Source: Oreohelix idahoensis
Lineage: Eukaryota > Mollusca > Gastropoda > Stylommatophora > Oreohelicidae
Length of the DNA stretch: 64,000 nt
Assembly: GCA_024509875.1 (NCBI GenBank)
Contig: JAMPIV010019862.1
Coordinates: 186,001 to 250,000, forward strand
Reading direction: 5' to 3'
Under the pieces are notes generated by a model. That model searched no databases. It was not told the DNA's origin and worked only from the letters and a program-made list of their open reading frames with translations. This document shows positions 10,306-19,675 of the stretch, piece after piece. Position 1 is the first letter of the stretch; each line of letters begins with the position of its first letter. The position numbers and the translations under genes are program-made.

Positions 10306-11275
10306 TGTTAAGTCATGTTTTTGAGTGGGAGTTAAGTGTTTGGGATTTTTATGTACGGGTCTGATTTTTTATAGACACGCTAGTAAGCACGTTTAACGTT
10401 ATGAGATGATTTTTTATTTGGGTGCTTGAACATAGCTCAACTGAGTATGTGTTAGTTTTTAGTAAACATAAAGAAAGTGTTCAAATGTTCTGAGTAGTTG
10501 GGGGAGAGATACGGGTGAGCTGAGCTCACATCTCGAGCTGTTAGTTCGCGCTTGAGTGAAGATGTACTGAGTTGTATTGAGAAACAATAATCTCGGTCAT
10601 TAGGTATCTGGCAGAGCTTCGAGACGGTTTTTATAGTCTCGCTAGTGTGTCCAGGGTGTTTTTTTTTTTAAGGGAAGAGATTCAATATATTATTAATGCC
10701 ATGGATTATACCGGCTATTACCATTTATAATGAATTGCTGTTAATGCAACCAATTTCTGACGGATTATATATTATTACCATTTATGATGAGTTGCTGGTG
10801 ATGCACTCAACTTTCTGACGGATTGTATGCTATGTCGATTTATGATGAGTTGCTGGTGTTGCACTCAGTTTATCTATGGATTATACCTACTATCATACCT
10901 TGTGATTTGCTGTGATCTGTTGTCCATGATGTCAACGTTACTGTCGTAAATAAACTGTGTATAAGTTGAAAACTAATTCGTCTTACCCGTTGGTCTGTTT
11001 CCTGACCTAACGTTTCTGTTGTGTGGGTTTACATCAGACGTTTACAAACCTAAAGAACTCATGACATTCGCTCACATATTAAACATTGTCGGCCACTGCT
11101 AGTAAGCCCGACATTGCTGACGTCAACACTGTCAGCTGTGAGAGACAGTAGCACAATCTCTGTCATACAACCCCCACACATACACCAACAGAAGTGGCAG
11201 CCAAAAGATTCATGCAACAGAAGTGATGGCCTGTGTGGCCTGTAATAGAAGGGATGACCCAAAACAACAGTAACA
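10306..11275 (+). mobile_element. Solo LTR inserted in LINE L-D
   Basis: The block starts TGTTAAGTCATG and ends CAGTAACA, so the ends form TGTTA...TAACA. It is flanked by a perfect 5-bp duplication, CTCAA at 10301-10305 and 11276-11280, and the LINE protein similarity resumes right after the second copy. AATAAAC near 10950 is a plausible polyadenylation signal. There is no internal coding region, so this is what remains after LTR-LTR recombination. Confidence 0.87.
10703..10920 (+). repeat. Tandem repeat, 58-59 bp unit, three and a half copies
   Basis: Copies begin with GGATTATA or a close variant at 10703, 10762, 10820 and 10878 (partial). They share TTTATGATGAGTTGCTGGTG and TTTCTGAC. The array sits within the solo LTR upstream of its AATAAA, the same position as the 71-bp array at 2161. 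Confidence 0.88.
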
Positions 11276-12055
11276 CTCAAGAAATTTGCAACAGCACATA
11301 GCTATAGACAACAGTATAATGTGGGATATCTAAGAAATCAGGAAATAAGATAAATATTTTCAATCACAATATCCAACAAATACCAAGTACTCCAACAGCT
11401 GGAACATGAAGCGGATACGGAAGACCACTGGCAACAAGTAAAAAATATATAGCACGAGACATGTGGAGAAGTACTGAGAAATAGAGAACATCAGCACAAA
11501 GCATAGATAACAACAGAAACCATAAACAAGATAGAAGACAGGAAAAATAAGAAGCAAATTTAAACAGAAGCAAAACCAGAAGCCTTAAAGTCAAGGCTCA
11601 TGAAGTGTACATAGAAGCAAACAAAGAAGTAAGAAGAAACATCAAAAGAGGCAAGAGGAAGTATATTGATGAGCTGACAAGGGAAGCAGAGGAAGCTCCA
11701 GCCACAGGAAATATGAGGGACCTGTACAACAATACAAAGAAGCTAACAGGCAAATATAAGCAAGCAAATGGCATAATCAAAGACAAGAATGGAAAATTGC
11801 TTAGTAATATACAAGAACATATCAAGAGATGGACAGAACATTTTGAGGAACTCTCAATAGACCAGCTCCAACTAATCCCCCAGACAGCCAGCCAGCAGAA
11901 GAGGAGCTTCAAATCAGCTGTGAACGACCAAGTAGAGAAGAAATAAAGCCTTAAAGCTTCTGAAAGAGCTGGTCCAGATGGCATTCCAGCAGAGGCCATC
12001 AAAACAGATATTGATTCCTCTACAGAGATATTTTACAAACTACTTGGCAAAGTCT

Positions 12056-12060
12056 GAGAG

Positions 12061-12132
<72 letters not shown>
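12056..12132. repeat. (GA)n microsatellite inside RT codons
   Basis: A GA-rich run, with two AAAG interruptions near its start, lies exactly where the RT protein has GKV-Trp-Glu-Arg-Glu-Glu-MPAEW. Those residues are themselves encoded by a short GAGAGAGAG stretch. Confidence 0.97.
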
Positions 12133-12137
<5 letters not shown>

Positions 12138-12916
12138 GCCAGCAGAATGGAAGGAAAGTTATCTGATCAAGTTGCCTAAGAAGGGAAATTTACAAGAATG
12201 CACAAATTATAGAGGAATAATGTTACTATCAGTGCCGGGAAAAGTATTAAACAGAACCATCCTTGACAGATTAAAAGAGTCCATAGACAAGCAACTGAGA
12301 GATGAACAAGCAGGTTTTCGACAAAACAGATCCTGCACAGACCAGAAAGCCACACTGAGAATAATAGTGGAAGAAAGCCTGGAATGGAATTCACTGCTAT
12401 GCATCGGATTTGTTGACTATGAAAAGGCATTTGACAGTGTAGGTAGAGAATCGCTCTGGAAATTGATGAGGCGTTATGGAGTTCCCATGAAGATCATTAA
12501 ATTAATAAGAAAGACATATGAAGACATGACATGCAGAGTTCTTCATGAAGGACACTTACAGAACCTTTTGTGATTAGAACGGGAGTGTGACAGGGATGCC
12601 TCTTGTCTCCATTTCTTTTCTTCCTAGCAATAGATTGGGTTATGAACAGAAATGAAATCCAGTGGAATCTGACTAAACAGCTTGATGATCTGGATTTTGC
12701 AGATGACTTGGCTCTTCTGTCCAATAACCATAATCAGATGCAAGACACAATAAAAATACTTGATGGGAGGTCAGAACAAGTGGGTCTGAAAATACACAGG
12801 AAAAAGACAAAGATAATGAGAATAAATGTAAGAAATGATAACGAGGTCCAACTTGAAGAAACACCACCAAAAGATGTAGAATCGTACACATACATCTTGG
12901 CAGCAATATAGATAAA

Positions 12917-13008
12917 TTTTTTTTGGGGGGAGGGGGGGTGGAGGGGGGGGGGGGGGGGGGTGGGGGGGTGGAGGGGGGGGGGGGGGGGGGGGGGTGGGGG
13001 GGGGGGGA
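12917..13008. repeat. Poly-G tract with T and A interruptions
   Basis: The run lies exactly where sister copies encode Asp-Lys-Val-Gly-Gly-Thr with GTTGGAGGGACAGAC. LINE sequence resumes with GGGACAGACAATGATTTC. Proline-rich open frames on the minus strand here are only the translation of this tract. Confidence 0.97.
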
Positions 13009-13405
13009 CAGACAATGATTTCAAAATAAGAATATAAAAAGCAAGAGGAGCTTTCACAGCATTGGGAAACAATAAGGAGATGAAGAGAAATCAAGTCCAA
13101 CACGAAAATAAGAATGTCGAGACAGTCCTATTGTATGGCTCTGAAACACGGAGAACAACAAAAACAACAACTAGAAGGTTAGAAACTTTCAAAAACAGTT
13201 GCTTGCGACGAATAGAAGGATTGAAATGGTTTGACAAAGTCACAAATGTGGAACTGGTGACAAGAGCCAGACAAGTCCTGGTGGAACAAGAGTTGAGACA
13301 GAAGTGAAAACGATGAGGAAAACATGGAAAGACCTTGAGCGGATGGCACGTGACGGGAGGACTTTGTATGTGTTTATTGAAGGCTTATGCTGCTTGGGAA
13401 GCTAA

Positions 13406-13639
13406 AGGGTATTGATTGGCATCATAGATTTATCACTGATAACCTCCTCCAAGATTTTACTTTCTCTTAGGGGTTTACTACATTTACTTAGTCATTCCCC
13501 ATCTACCGTGAGGTGTAGAGGGGTTTACTACCACAAAGACAAACTGCTGGAAATGTTATATCATACTCCCCCCTGATCTCCTATGTTGTGAGATCGGATC
13601 CCTAACCTCTTCGGATAAGGGCAAAATATAGGAGGTCCC
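13406..13639. other. Junction region with a LINE 3'-end relic
   Basis: Around 13485-13520 the phrase ACTTAGTCATTCCCCATCTA followed by CCGTGAGGTGTAGA resembles the 3' end of LINE L-H at 46684-46735. The rest is not recognised. Confidence 0.35.
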
Positions 13640-14768
13640 GTGGGCAAGTTGCGCACGTTAAAAATTCTCGGCATTTGGAAATCGAAAAGAGATAAAGAAG
13701 CTAATAAAAGGAGAAATAATAGAAACCAAATAAATGAAGGGATGAGTAAAGCAGAGATCAAAAGCTTAATTAAAAGAATAATAACTGACGAATCGACAGC
13801 AGAGTGGGATGGAAGCCAGAAGGTCAAACATGCATATGGATTGTTCAAGACTCCAACGAGAACGTGTCAGGTATCTAGAGACCTAAAAATTCCTAGCAAT
13901 AAGACACTTCTTATACTGCAACTAGGAATGGGATATTTTAGAATAGAAGAACCTTACTGTGCAGAGTGTCTAGAAAAAAATAATATAGAGAATTTCCTAC
14001 TAAAATGTAGAAAGTATGGAGAACATCAATTTTAGATTATTTACAGGCATGCAATTCATCCATACATGTGGAACAGGTGTTGAGAATAGATAGACCTACA
14101 GAATTGCACGATATAGTAAAACAGTATATAACAAGAATTAAAATTAATATATAAGTATCAGTAAGGCAGGAATGAACGTATGAGAGGATACATCTGGCGT
14201 ATGTACAATCAGCGCGCAACAGGAACCGTTAGCATTCATACCCTTCGACATTTGCTAAGGGAGACTGAGCACCTATGGGTTTGCCCGGAGTGCAATGATG
14301 TAGATTCTGTACAACCATAACGATGGTGTGAGGATAAGAGGTAGTGTGATGGAGCACTCGTGTGAATGATGGCAGATGGTTGGTGGATTTGATGTAGTCT
14401 CGACACCTCCAGGCTTTTTCACCCCCTTCCACCTTGGTAACAGCAGGGCAGCTGTGAGAGACTTTACTTTGTATTTTTTTCCGTTGTTTTTTTTTGTGTG
14501 TGTTTGTTTTGTTTTTCTTTTCTTTTCTTGTTTGTTTTTTTTATTTTTATTATTTGTTTGTTACTTGAAGAGGGAGTGTCACACACAAATGGATTCACAC
14601 AATTTTAGTTTTGATTTACTTTATTTGGACTGAGTGGAGGGCAGAAGAAAATACTATGTTTGATATCGGAGATCTGATTTTATTGTCTTGAATTTATTAC
14701 ACTATATGTCCTAATTATAACCCATCAGGGATTGAACGGGATACTTTGTTTAAAAAAAATAATAAAGA
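13640..14768 (+). pseudogene. Non-LTR retrotransposon (L-G), C-terminal region and 3' UTR
   Basis: The frame 13640-14035 gives a basic stretch (KEANKRRNNRNQINEG), then TPTRTCQVSRDLKIPSNK and a Cys/His motif, YCAECLEKNNIENFLLKC, typical of the end of RNase H-bearing LINE proteins. After a shift near 14030 the remaining 38 or so residues continue to a stop at about 14152 (end TRIKINI). The 3' UTR carries T/G-rich tracts (14461-14560) and ends with TTTGTTTAAAAAAAATAATA near 14768. A minus-strand copy of this UTR is at 31885-32240, and a minus-strand copy of the coding end is at 34582-35310. Confidence 0.75.
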
Positions 14769-15094
14769 GTAGGCCACTCGGTCGTTGCCCTGGCAAAAGT
14801 TATAAACTTAGGAAAAACTACACGCCACAAAAATATTTATAGAATGTGTGATTCCTGTATACACACACTGGGATCCTCTCCGGCGCTACGGAGTTCGTGC
14901 ACTAGGCTGAGATCCTCCTTGTGTGATCTAAGGGAGGAGATCGGAGCACTGATGGGGTTGTCCGTGTGCAAAGAAGATAGTCCTTAAAACCAAACCATAA
15001 GCTTCTGTGCCAAAGAAAACTGCAGCTGATTTAAAACACGCAGACTGTGACAAACATTAAAAAAAGCAGTTTGAGAAGAAAATTCATCGGATCC
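14769..15094. other. Short unassigned stretch
   Basis: No recognised gene, repeat end or motif. Confidence 0.45.
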
Positions 15095-15262
15095 ATTGAC
15101 AAAATACACGACGAAAAACACTGGAGAGAGAAATGAAAAGGACGAGGAAGAGATTGAAAGTCCTTGCGCTAATGGTACGGGGAAGGAGGATTTGGCATGC
15201 TTTGTTGAAAGCCTGTTCTCCTTTTGGAGCTGAAGAGCAATGGCTGTGATGAGGATTATATG
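15095..15262 (+). pseudogene. L-D 3' end relic
   Basis: A fragment matching the last part of L-D, with the phrases AGGATTTGGCATGCTTTGTT, GAAAGCCTGTTCTCC and TTTTGGAGCTGAAGAG. They correspond to the end of the copy at 41070-41874 (RTWHVFVEGLCSFGS). It is diverged by substitutions and indels. Confidence 0.6.
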
Positions 15263-15305
15263 TATAACACATACAAACACAAAAAACAGTGTTTATTATA
15301 CATTT

Positions 15306-15712
15306 TGCAGATAGACCACTTCACGATAGAAAGAAAATGGAGACACTGCCTACAAGATGTTAAAGAGAGGAGCTGACGTATCGACAGACCACCACCTTCT
15401 CCTGGCATCACTGAGGATAAAATTGAGGGCGCACAAAGACAGAGCAGAAAGATCAAGCCCGAAGTATAATACCCAGAACCTTATGAACAAAGATACAAGA
15501 GTTCAGTTCAACCTAAAGTTGAGAAATAGATTTGAAGCAATGGAGAACCTCGAAGAGGAAAGTATAGATAACCATTTATGCACAGTTCAGGACGCATACA
15601 GGAATACATGTGAAGAACCTCATAAGAGAAATGAGAGATATCAAACAGCAAGTAAACAATTGTAAAGAGGCTGAATAGAAAACACAACTGCTCACAATAT
15701 ATTGGGAGCTAA
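15306..15712 (+). pseudogene. Non-LTR retrotransposon (L-A), endonuclease end and linker
   Basis: The piece opens inside the endonuclease (QIDHF, then RGADVSTDHHLLLASLRIKL with the catalytic Asp-His) and runs into the linker (FNLKLRNRFEAMENLEEES). It is cut at 15712 by the DNA transposon at 15713-17857. After that element and the palindromic LTR element, L-A resumes at 29170. The small piece 17858-17891 between them (coding for about SEKLCHAR) also belongs to L-A. Confidence 0.8.
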
Positions 15713-15822
15713 GGGGCTATCCATAAAAGACGTCCACAGGAGAGGGGGAGGGAGGGGTATGTAAAAAGTGGACAACTGTGGACATGGGAGGGAGGGTGTA
15801 TTTAAGTTGAAAGTGGACGTCC
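15713..15822 (+). repeat. Left terminal and subterminal repeat of the DNA transposon
   Basis: The inverted terminus is followed by GAGGGGGAGGGAGGGGT, then GTGGAC, ACT, GTGGACATGGGAGGGAGGG and GTGGACGTCC. The same order recurs in the same direction at 17750-17857. Confidence 0.8.
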
Positions 15823-16297
15823 GATTCACAAACCACATAGCAACTCTCACTCACATACAAATCTATCAAGAGTAAGAAACCCTCTTATCTCAAAATCTCT
15901 AATACGAAGAGGTTTTAACTTCTATGCTCCTGTTCTCTGGAACAAACACCCTTAGTATATTAACTCTCTGGGAACCGACATCACAATTATTGTGATTTCA
16001 TAATTAGATTCTTTTCTATGTGAATTTATGAACAGTAGAGCAGTGAAATTTTTTTTATTAACCTCCCATAACCATTTTCCAAAGTGACGGTTTGTTTTTA
16101 CTAACAGTTTGCCGTACATTTATTTTTGTTATTTATTTTTTTCTAAGTCATGGTAGACATGGAATTTTGTTTCAGAAGCTAAAATGACCAAAAACAGGCT
16201 TTCAACCTTCATGTTGCTTGATTATTTTATACCACTAAGGTGGTGACAATAATCATAATTTACATTTTAGTATAAATTTAGTTTATTTTTACAACCA

Positions 16298-17137
16298 TTG
16301 ATAAATTATATTCTGAGTTTAAAGAATCTCGATGCACTGTTTGTTGCCTGCAATGTGCCAGGCCATAGTGCATACAATGCTGTTGATAGGCATATGGCAC
16401 CATTATCTAATGACCTATGGGACTTATTTTGCCACATGATCACTATGGATCATGCCTTGACTCCAATAGCAAAAGTGTAGGCCAATTTCAAGAAAGCTGG
16501 AGAGACACTTGCTGAAGTTTGGAATCAAACAGTCATTGATGGCTACAATGTGCATGCCAAGTATGTGGAACCTGAAATTAGTAGAAATGCAGCTGACCTT
16601 CCCGTTCCAAGCCAGCATTGTTGCTGCGACCATGTTCAGCAGTCACAATACTGCCTACAAATTGTCAAGTGCAATACTCTCACATACTGTGGACAGAGAC
16701 GCACAAACTACAGTGAGGTATTTTGTAAACGATTCATTCCATTGCCAATGCCATTTTACAGAACAAGTTCAGGCATCTGCAGTTCATCATGTGCAGATAG
16801 CAGTGACACATATGGGTCACTTTTTCACAGAATTGCATTAGATGGTCTTGAACCACATCATGGATTTAAAGTCATGCCCTTTGACTTTTACTGCCCCTCA
16901 GTGACTGGACAAATTCACAAGCGTGTGTGCAGCTCGTGCGGAAAATACTTTCCATCTCATGCAGTTGTCAAAGTGCACAAATCTGTGCATCAGACAGTTA
17001 CAATTGATCCAGATGACGATGATGTTGGTGATGCAGACTTTGCACCAAAGCAACCAGAACAACAAAGTTCTGACACTGGGGTCCTTATTGTATGCAGCCT
17101 ATTCGACTGGTTGCAGTCTGAATTCACTGCTAAATGA
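16298..17137 (+). pseudogene. ORF of the DNA transposon with a C2H2 zinc finger; candidate transposase end
   Basis: About 280 codons in one frame with a single in-frame TAG at 16478-16480. The first part has LDALFVACNVPGHSAYNAVD followed by RHMAPLS. Then come ETLAEVWNQTVIDGYNV, QYCLQIVKCNTLTYC, FDFYCPSVTGQIH and a C2H2 finger, CSSCGKYFPSHAVVKVHKSV then H. An acidic DPDDDDVGDAD tail follows. From memory, proteins with the PGHSA(Y/F)N-V-RRMAPLS phrase occur in many copies in invertebrate genomes and are usually left uncharacterised. The copy number and the flanking inverted repeats suggest a transposase, but this is inference. The N-terminal part is absent. Confidence 0.65.
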
Positions 17138-17749
17138 ACAGCAAACATTCAAATTAATATTGTGGCAGTTAAGAGTTACCTTCAGAATATTGCTACAGTA
17201 CACCTTGTTTCAACAGTTTAAGACATCCCAGAAACAGTAAGATAATCAGTTTTAATAAACAATTAGTTTAAGATTATAATTTATAAAATTATGCTTTCAT
17301 GATCAAATTTCTTAATTTATTTATAATGTTTTGTCACATAATTGTTTGCCTCATTAATTGTCAAAACTTTCATTTTTGGTTGACTGTTTTAATACTGAAA
17401 ATAATTATTGTACCGGTTTAGGAGGTGTCTTGAACTTAGGAAACCCACTGTATTTTGATGTGCATAGTTTTTGCATATTTAAATTTTTACAAAGCTTTAG
17501 TGTTTTTGTTGTTGTTGTTACTTACTGTAAGATATTAAGTTAAAACTTTCAGTTGTACGGAACACTGAGATGAGACTTGTATGTTACTATGTTATGTGCA
17601 ATATTTAGTAACTCGTGTTTCACATAATTAAATTGAGTTATCTGTATACAAATGACATACTATATAGAACTAAACTAAGTTTTAAGTATTGGTAGGTGAT
17701 TAAAAATGTAAGCTTATGTGTTTAATCAAGACCATGTGGAGTGGACGTC

Positions 17750-17857
17750 CACAAGGGGGAGGGGGTAGGGGTCAATCAAAAGTGGACAGAGGTGGACATG
17801 GGGGAGGGGAGGGTAAAAAATGCCAGAATTTTGTGGACGTCTTTTATGGATGGCTCC
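17750..17857 (+). repeat. Right terminal and subterminal repeat of the DNA transposon
   Basis: GTGGACGTCCACAAGGGGGA, GTGGACAGAG, GTGGACATGGGGGAGGGGAG, then the inverted terminus TGTGGACGTCTTTTATGGAT GGCTCC. It repeats the left subterminal block in direct orientation. Confidence 0.8.
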
Positions 17858-17891
17858 TAAACAGGAAAGTGAAAAATTGTGCCATGCAAGA

Positions 17892-19675
17892 TGTCGTGGT
17901 TGAGTTAGAGTGTAGAGTATTTGTCGAGTTGGACAACTGTAGTGAAATCGACAAGGGATAGTGGACTGACAGAGTTATAGATTACACTTTAGATAAGGTG
18001 TAAATAGGAGATGGACTTGAGACAACCTGGAAGAAGATTTATTCAAATGATCTCTCTCTCCAGGCCTCAACTCACTTTTACTGTCTAAGCATCTCCTGCT
18101 CTCACTCTTTTCTCTTATCAAACATAGAGATTCTAGTAAAGAGCTAAAAATACAAATATGGATGGAAAGGTCGTGAACAGCGCATTAATAAATGTGTAAA
18201 ATTTATTAAAGAAGAAAAGCATGAAAATAATGCATATCATCATACACAGCATAAATTACATCAATAATCAAATAATCATCAGTAGTCATCAATAATCATA
18301 TACACCAACAACCACACACATAGATCACCATTCATAAAACCTGTAGAACACAGAGAGATGAAATAACTGAGTGTCAGCCCGTCCGTTTTTGGGACCATAT
18401 GAAATAGCTCCAGTAAGTGGTTTTTTCGTATATATCCTCCATCGGTGATGGAATTAACCTGAATAAAATCACTGTATAGGCGCTATCATTGGTGATTCCT
18501 CCCTACTGGCGCGAGGTGGGCTGGAAGACTCTATTTACCTTCTGTTTACCAAAATGAATAAACTGCGTGGCAGTCCGTCCGTTTTCGGGGACCAGATGAA
18601 ATAGTCCAGACAGTGTGTTACTTGTAGATCCTTCGTGAGGGACTATGCCTACAAAACTGTCCTTGTTGGTACTATCATTGGTGACTCCCCCCTACTGGCG
18701 CGAGGTGGGCTGGGGGACGCTGTTTATCTTCTGCAGACCAACTGAATGAACTTAGCGACAGCCTGTCCGCTTTCGGGGACCAAGGGAAAAGCTCCAGTAA
18801 GTGGTTTTTTCGTATATATCCTCCATCGGTGATGGAATTAACCTGAATAAAATCACTGTATAGGCGCTATCGTTGGTGACTCCCCCTACTGGCGCGAGTG
18901 GGGCTGGAACTCTGTCCATAGATGGCTGCTCATATGTGCGAAGTTCTACATAGACCCAGAAATAAACCATGGGACGAAGTCACTTGAGGACAATTGATCC
19001 CAAGGCGTGCTTATCCGGCGCCAGAATTGGCTTTAAATCCGGTTTTGGCTGGTTGACTGTGGCTTGGCTGAGTGCCCCGTTTAGGCACAAAAAAGGCGGG
19101 TGATATGGAATTCTGCTATAGGCATGCTGGGCGGTTTTGATATTCTGGAAGCCGCAATGCTCTGGCTGGTAATCCAAGAGGCGAGTAGAGAACTACTACT
19201 GCATTTGGTGATTCCAGATTTAGCGTTGGCTCCGTTGCACTGCGTGAGCTTAACTTGGCGTTGACAAAAGGGGTTTTGATTCAGGAACGGGGTGTGACAC
19301 TCGTGGGGCTAGATATCCTCAGAATCCCTCTAGACGAAGAGACGGTGACATTCTTCATCTGACTGGAAACTAGACTAGCAATTCGGTATCCCCTGAAACT
19401 GAGACCGAAAAGAGACACCCTTTTACATCAAGCAAATCTGTGGCGGAGAAAAAAAAAAAAAGGCATTAGAAAATTTATAAATCACATTAACTTTATATAG
19501 AAAGTTTCGCTCCACTATGGGATTAAATTTATTGTAGTTATTGCTATGATAGTTTAGGGCTGTCTTTAACCATGTCTCCTGTTCCTTAAAAATATCAATT
19601 ATCAACACGCGCCCGCATAGACTTAATATCTTTTGCACACCCAGGTACCTGTCAGTAACTGTTCTGACAGCAACA
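17892..19675 (-). repeat. LTR of the palindromic element, left arm
   Basis: Read on the minus strand it starts near 19675 with TGTTGCTGTCAG and ends at 17892 with CCACGACA. It has AATAAA, seen on the plus strand as TTTATT near 18205. The U3 part holds three tandem modules of about 190 bp. The upper boundary was set by the TG start next to a purine-rich tract on the minus strand (19676-19698) and is less certain than the lower one. Confidence 0.7.
18376..18945 (-). repeat. Three tandem modules of about 190 bp in the LTR
   Basis: Each module has CCGTCCGTTTTCGGGGACCA or a variant, then CTCCAGTAAGTGG or a shorter form, then CTACTGGCGCGAG. They begin near 18376, 18570 and 18758. The inverted copies are at 28100-28690. 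A 72-codon frame crossing one module is present in both arms but looks like chance. Confidence 0.82.

Larger units (their letters stand above)
11281..13400 (+). pseudogene. L-D reverse transcriptase region, broken
   Basis: This continues the L-D protein after the solo LTR: the linker (YIDELTREAEEAP, NNTKKLTGKYKQ), then the RT palm. RT motifs are ERAGPDGIPAEAI, KLPKKGNLQECTNYRGI, EQAGFRQNRSCTDQ, FVDYEKAFDSVGRESLW, QGCLLSPFLFFLAIDWV and the catalytic FADD (12694-12707). Thumb motifs VLLYGSET and CLRRIEGLKWFDKVTN follow near 13130-13240. Stops and frameshifts fall near 11940, 12560-12590 and 12895, and a (GA)n and a poly-G tract interrupt conserved codons. A shorter but cleaner copy of the 3' half is at 41070-41874. 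Confidence 0.85.
9430..13405 (+). mobile_element. Non-LTR retrotransposon (L-D), near full-length but dead
   Basis: This copy runs from a 5' leader near 9430 through an AP-type endonuclease and a reverse transcriptase to a 3' end near 13405. A solo LTR (10306-11275) and two microsatellites interrupt it. Removing the LTR and one CTCAA restores a continuous LINE reading at the endonuclease-RT linker. Other L-D copies are at 15095-15262, 41070-41874, 52640-53975 and 55175-55304 plus 63743-63950, making this the commonest LINE family here. Confidence 0.85.
15713..17857 (+). mobile_element. DNA transposon of unassigned superfamily, TAA target duplication
   Basis: The left end reads GGGGCTATCCATAAAAGACG TCCACA. 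The right end, read inward on the other strand, is GGAGCCATCCATAAAAGACG TCCACA, so the terminal inverted repeat is about 26 bp with few mismatches. TAA flanks both sides (15710-15712 and 17858-17860), and removing the element with one TAA restores LINE L-A. Just inside each end is a segment of about 100 bp in direct, not inverted, orientation, rich in GTGGAC boxes and GGGGAGGG runs. A 3-bp TWA duplication is usual for PIF/Harbinger, but the enclosed ORF does not look like that transposase. The copy seems internally deleted. Confidence 0.82.

Noticed and set aside
12734..13103. Proline-rich open frames on the minus strand
   Set aside because: They are the translation of the poly-G tract inside LINE L-D and have no independent support.
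18752..18970. 72-codon and 65-codon frames present in both palindrome arms
   Set aside because: They are identical because the arms are copies of one LTR. They lie in the U3 repeats and show no coding features.
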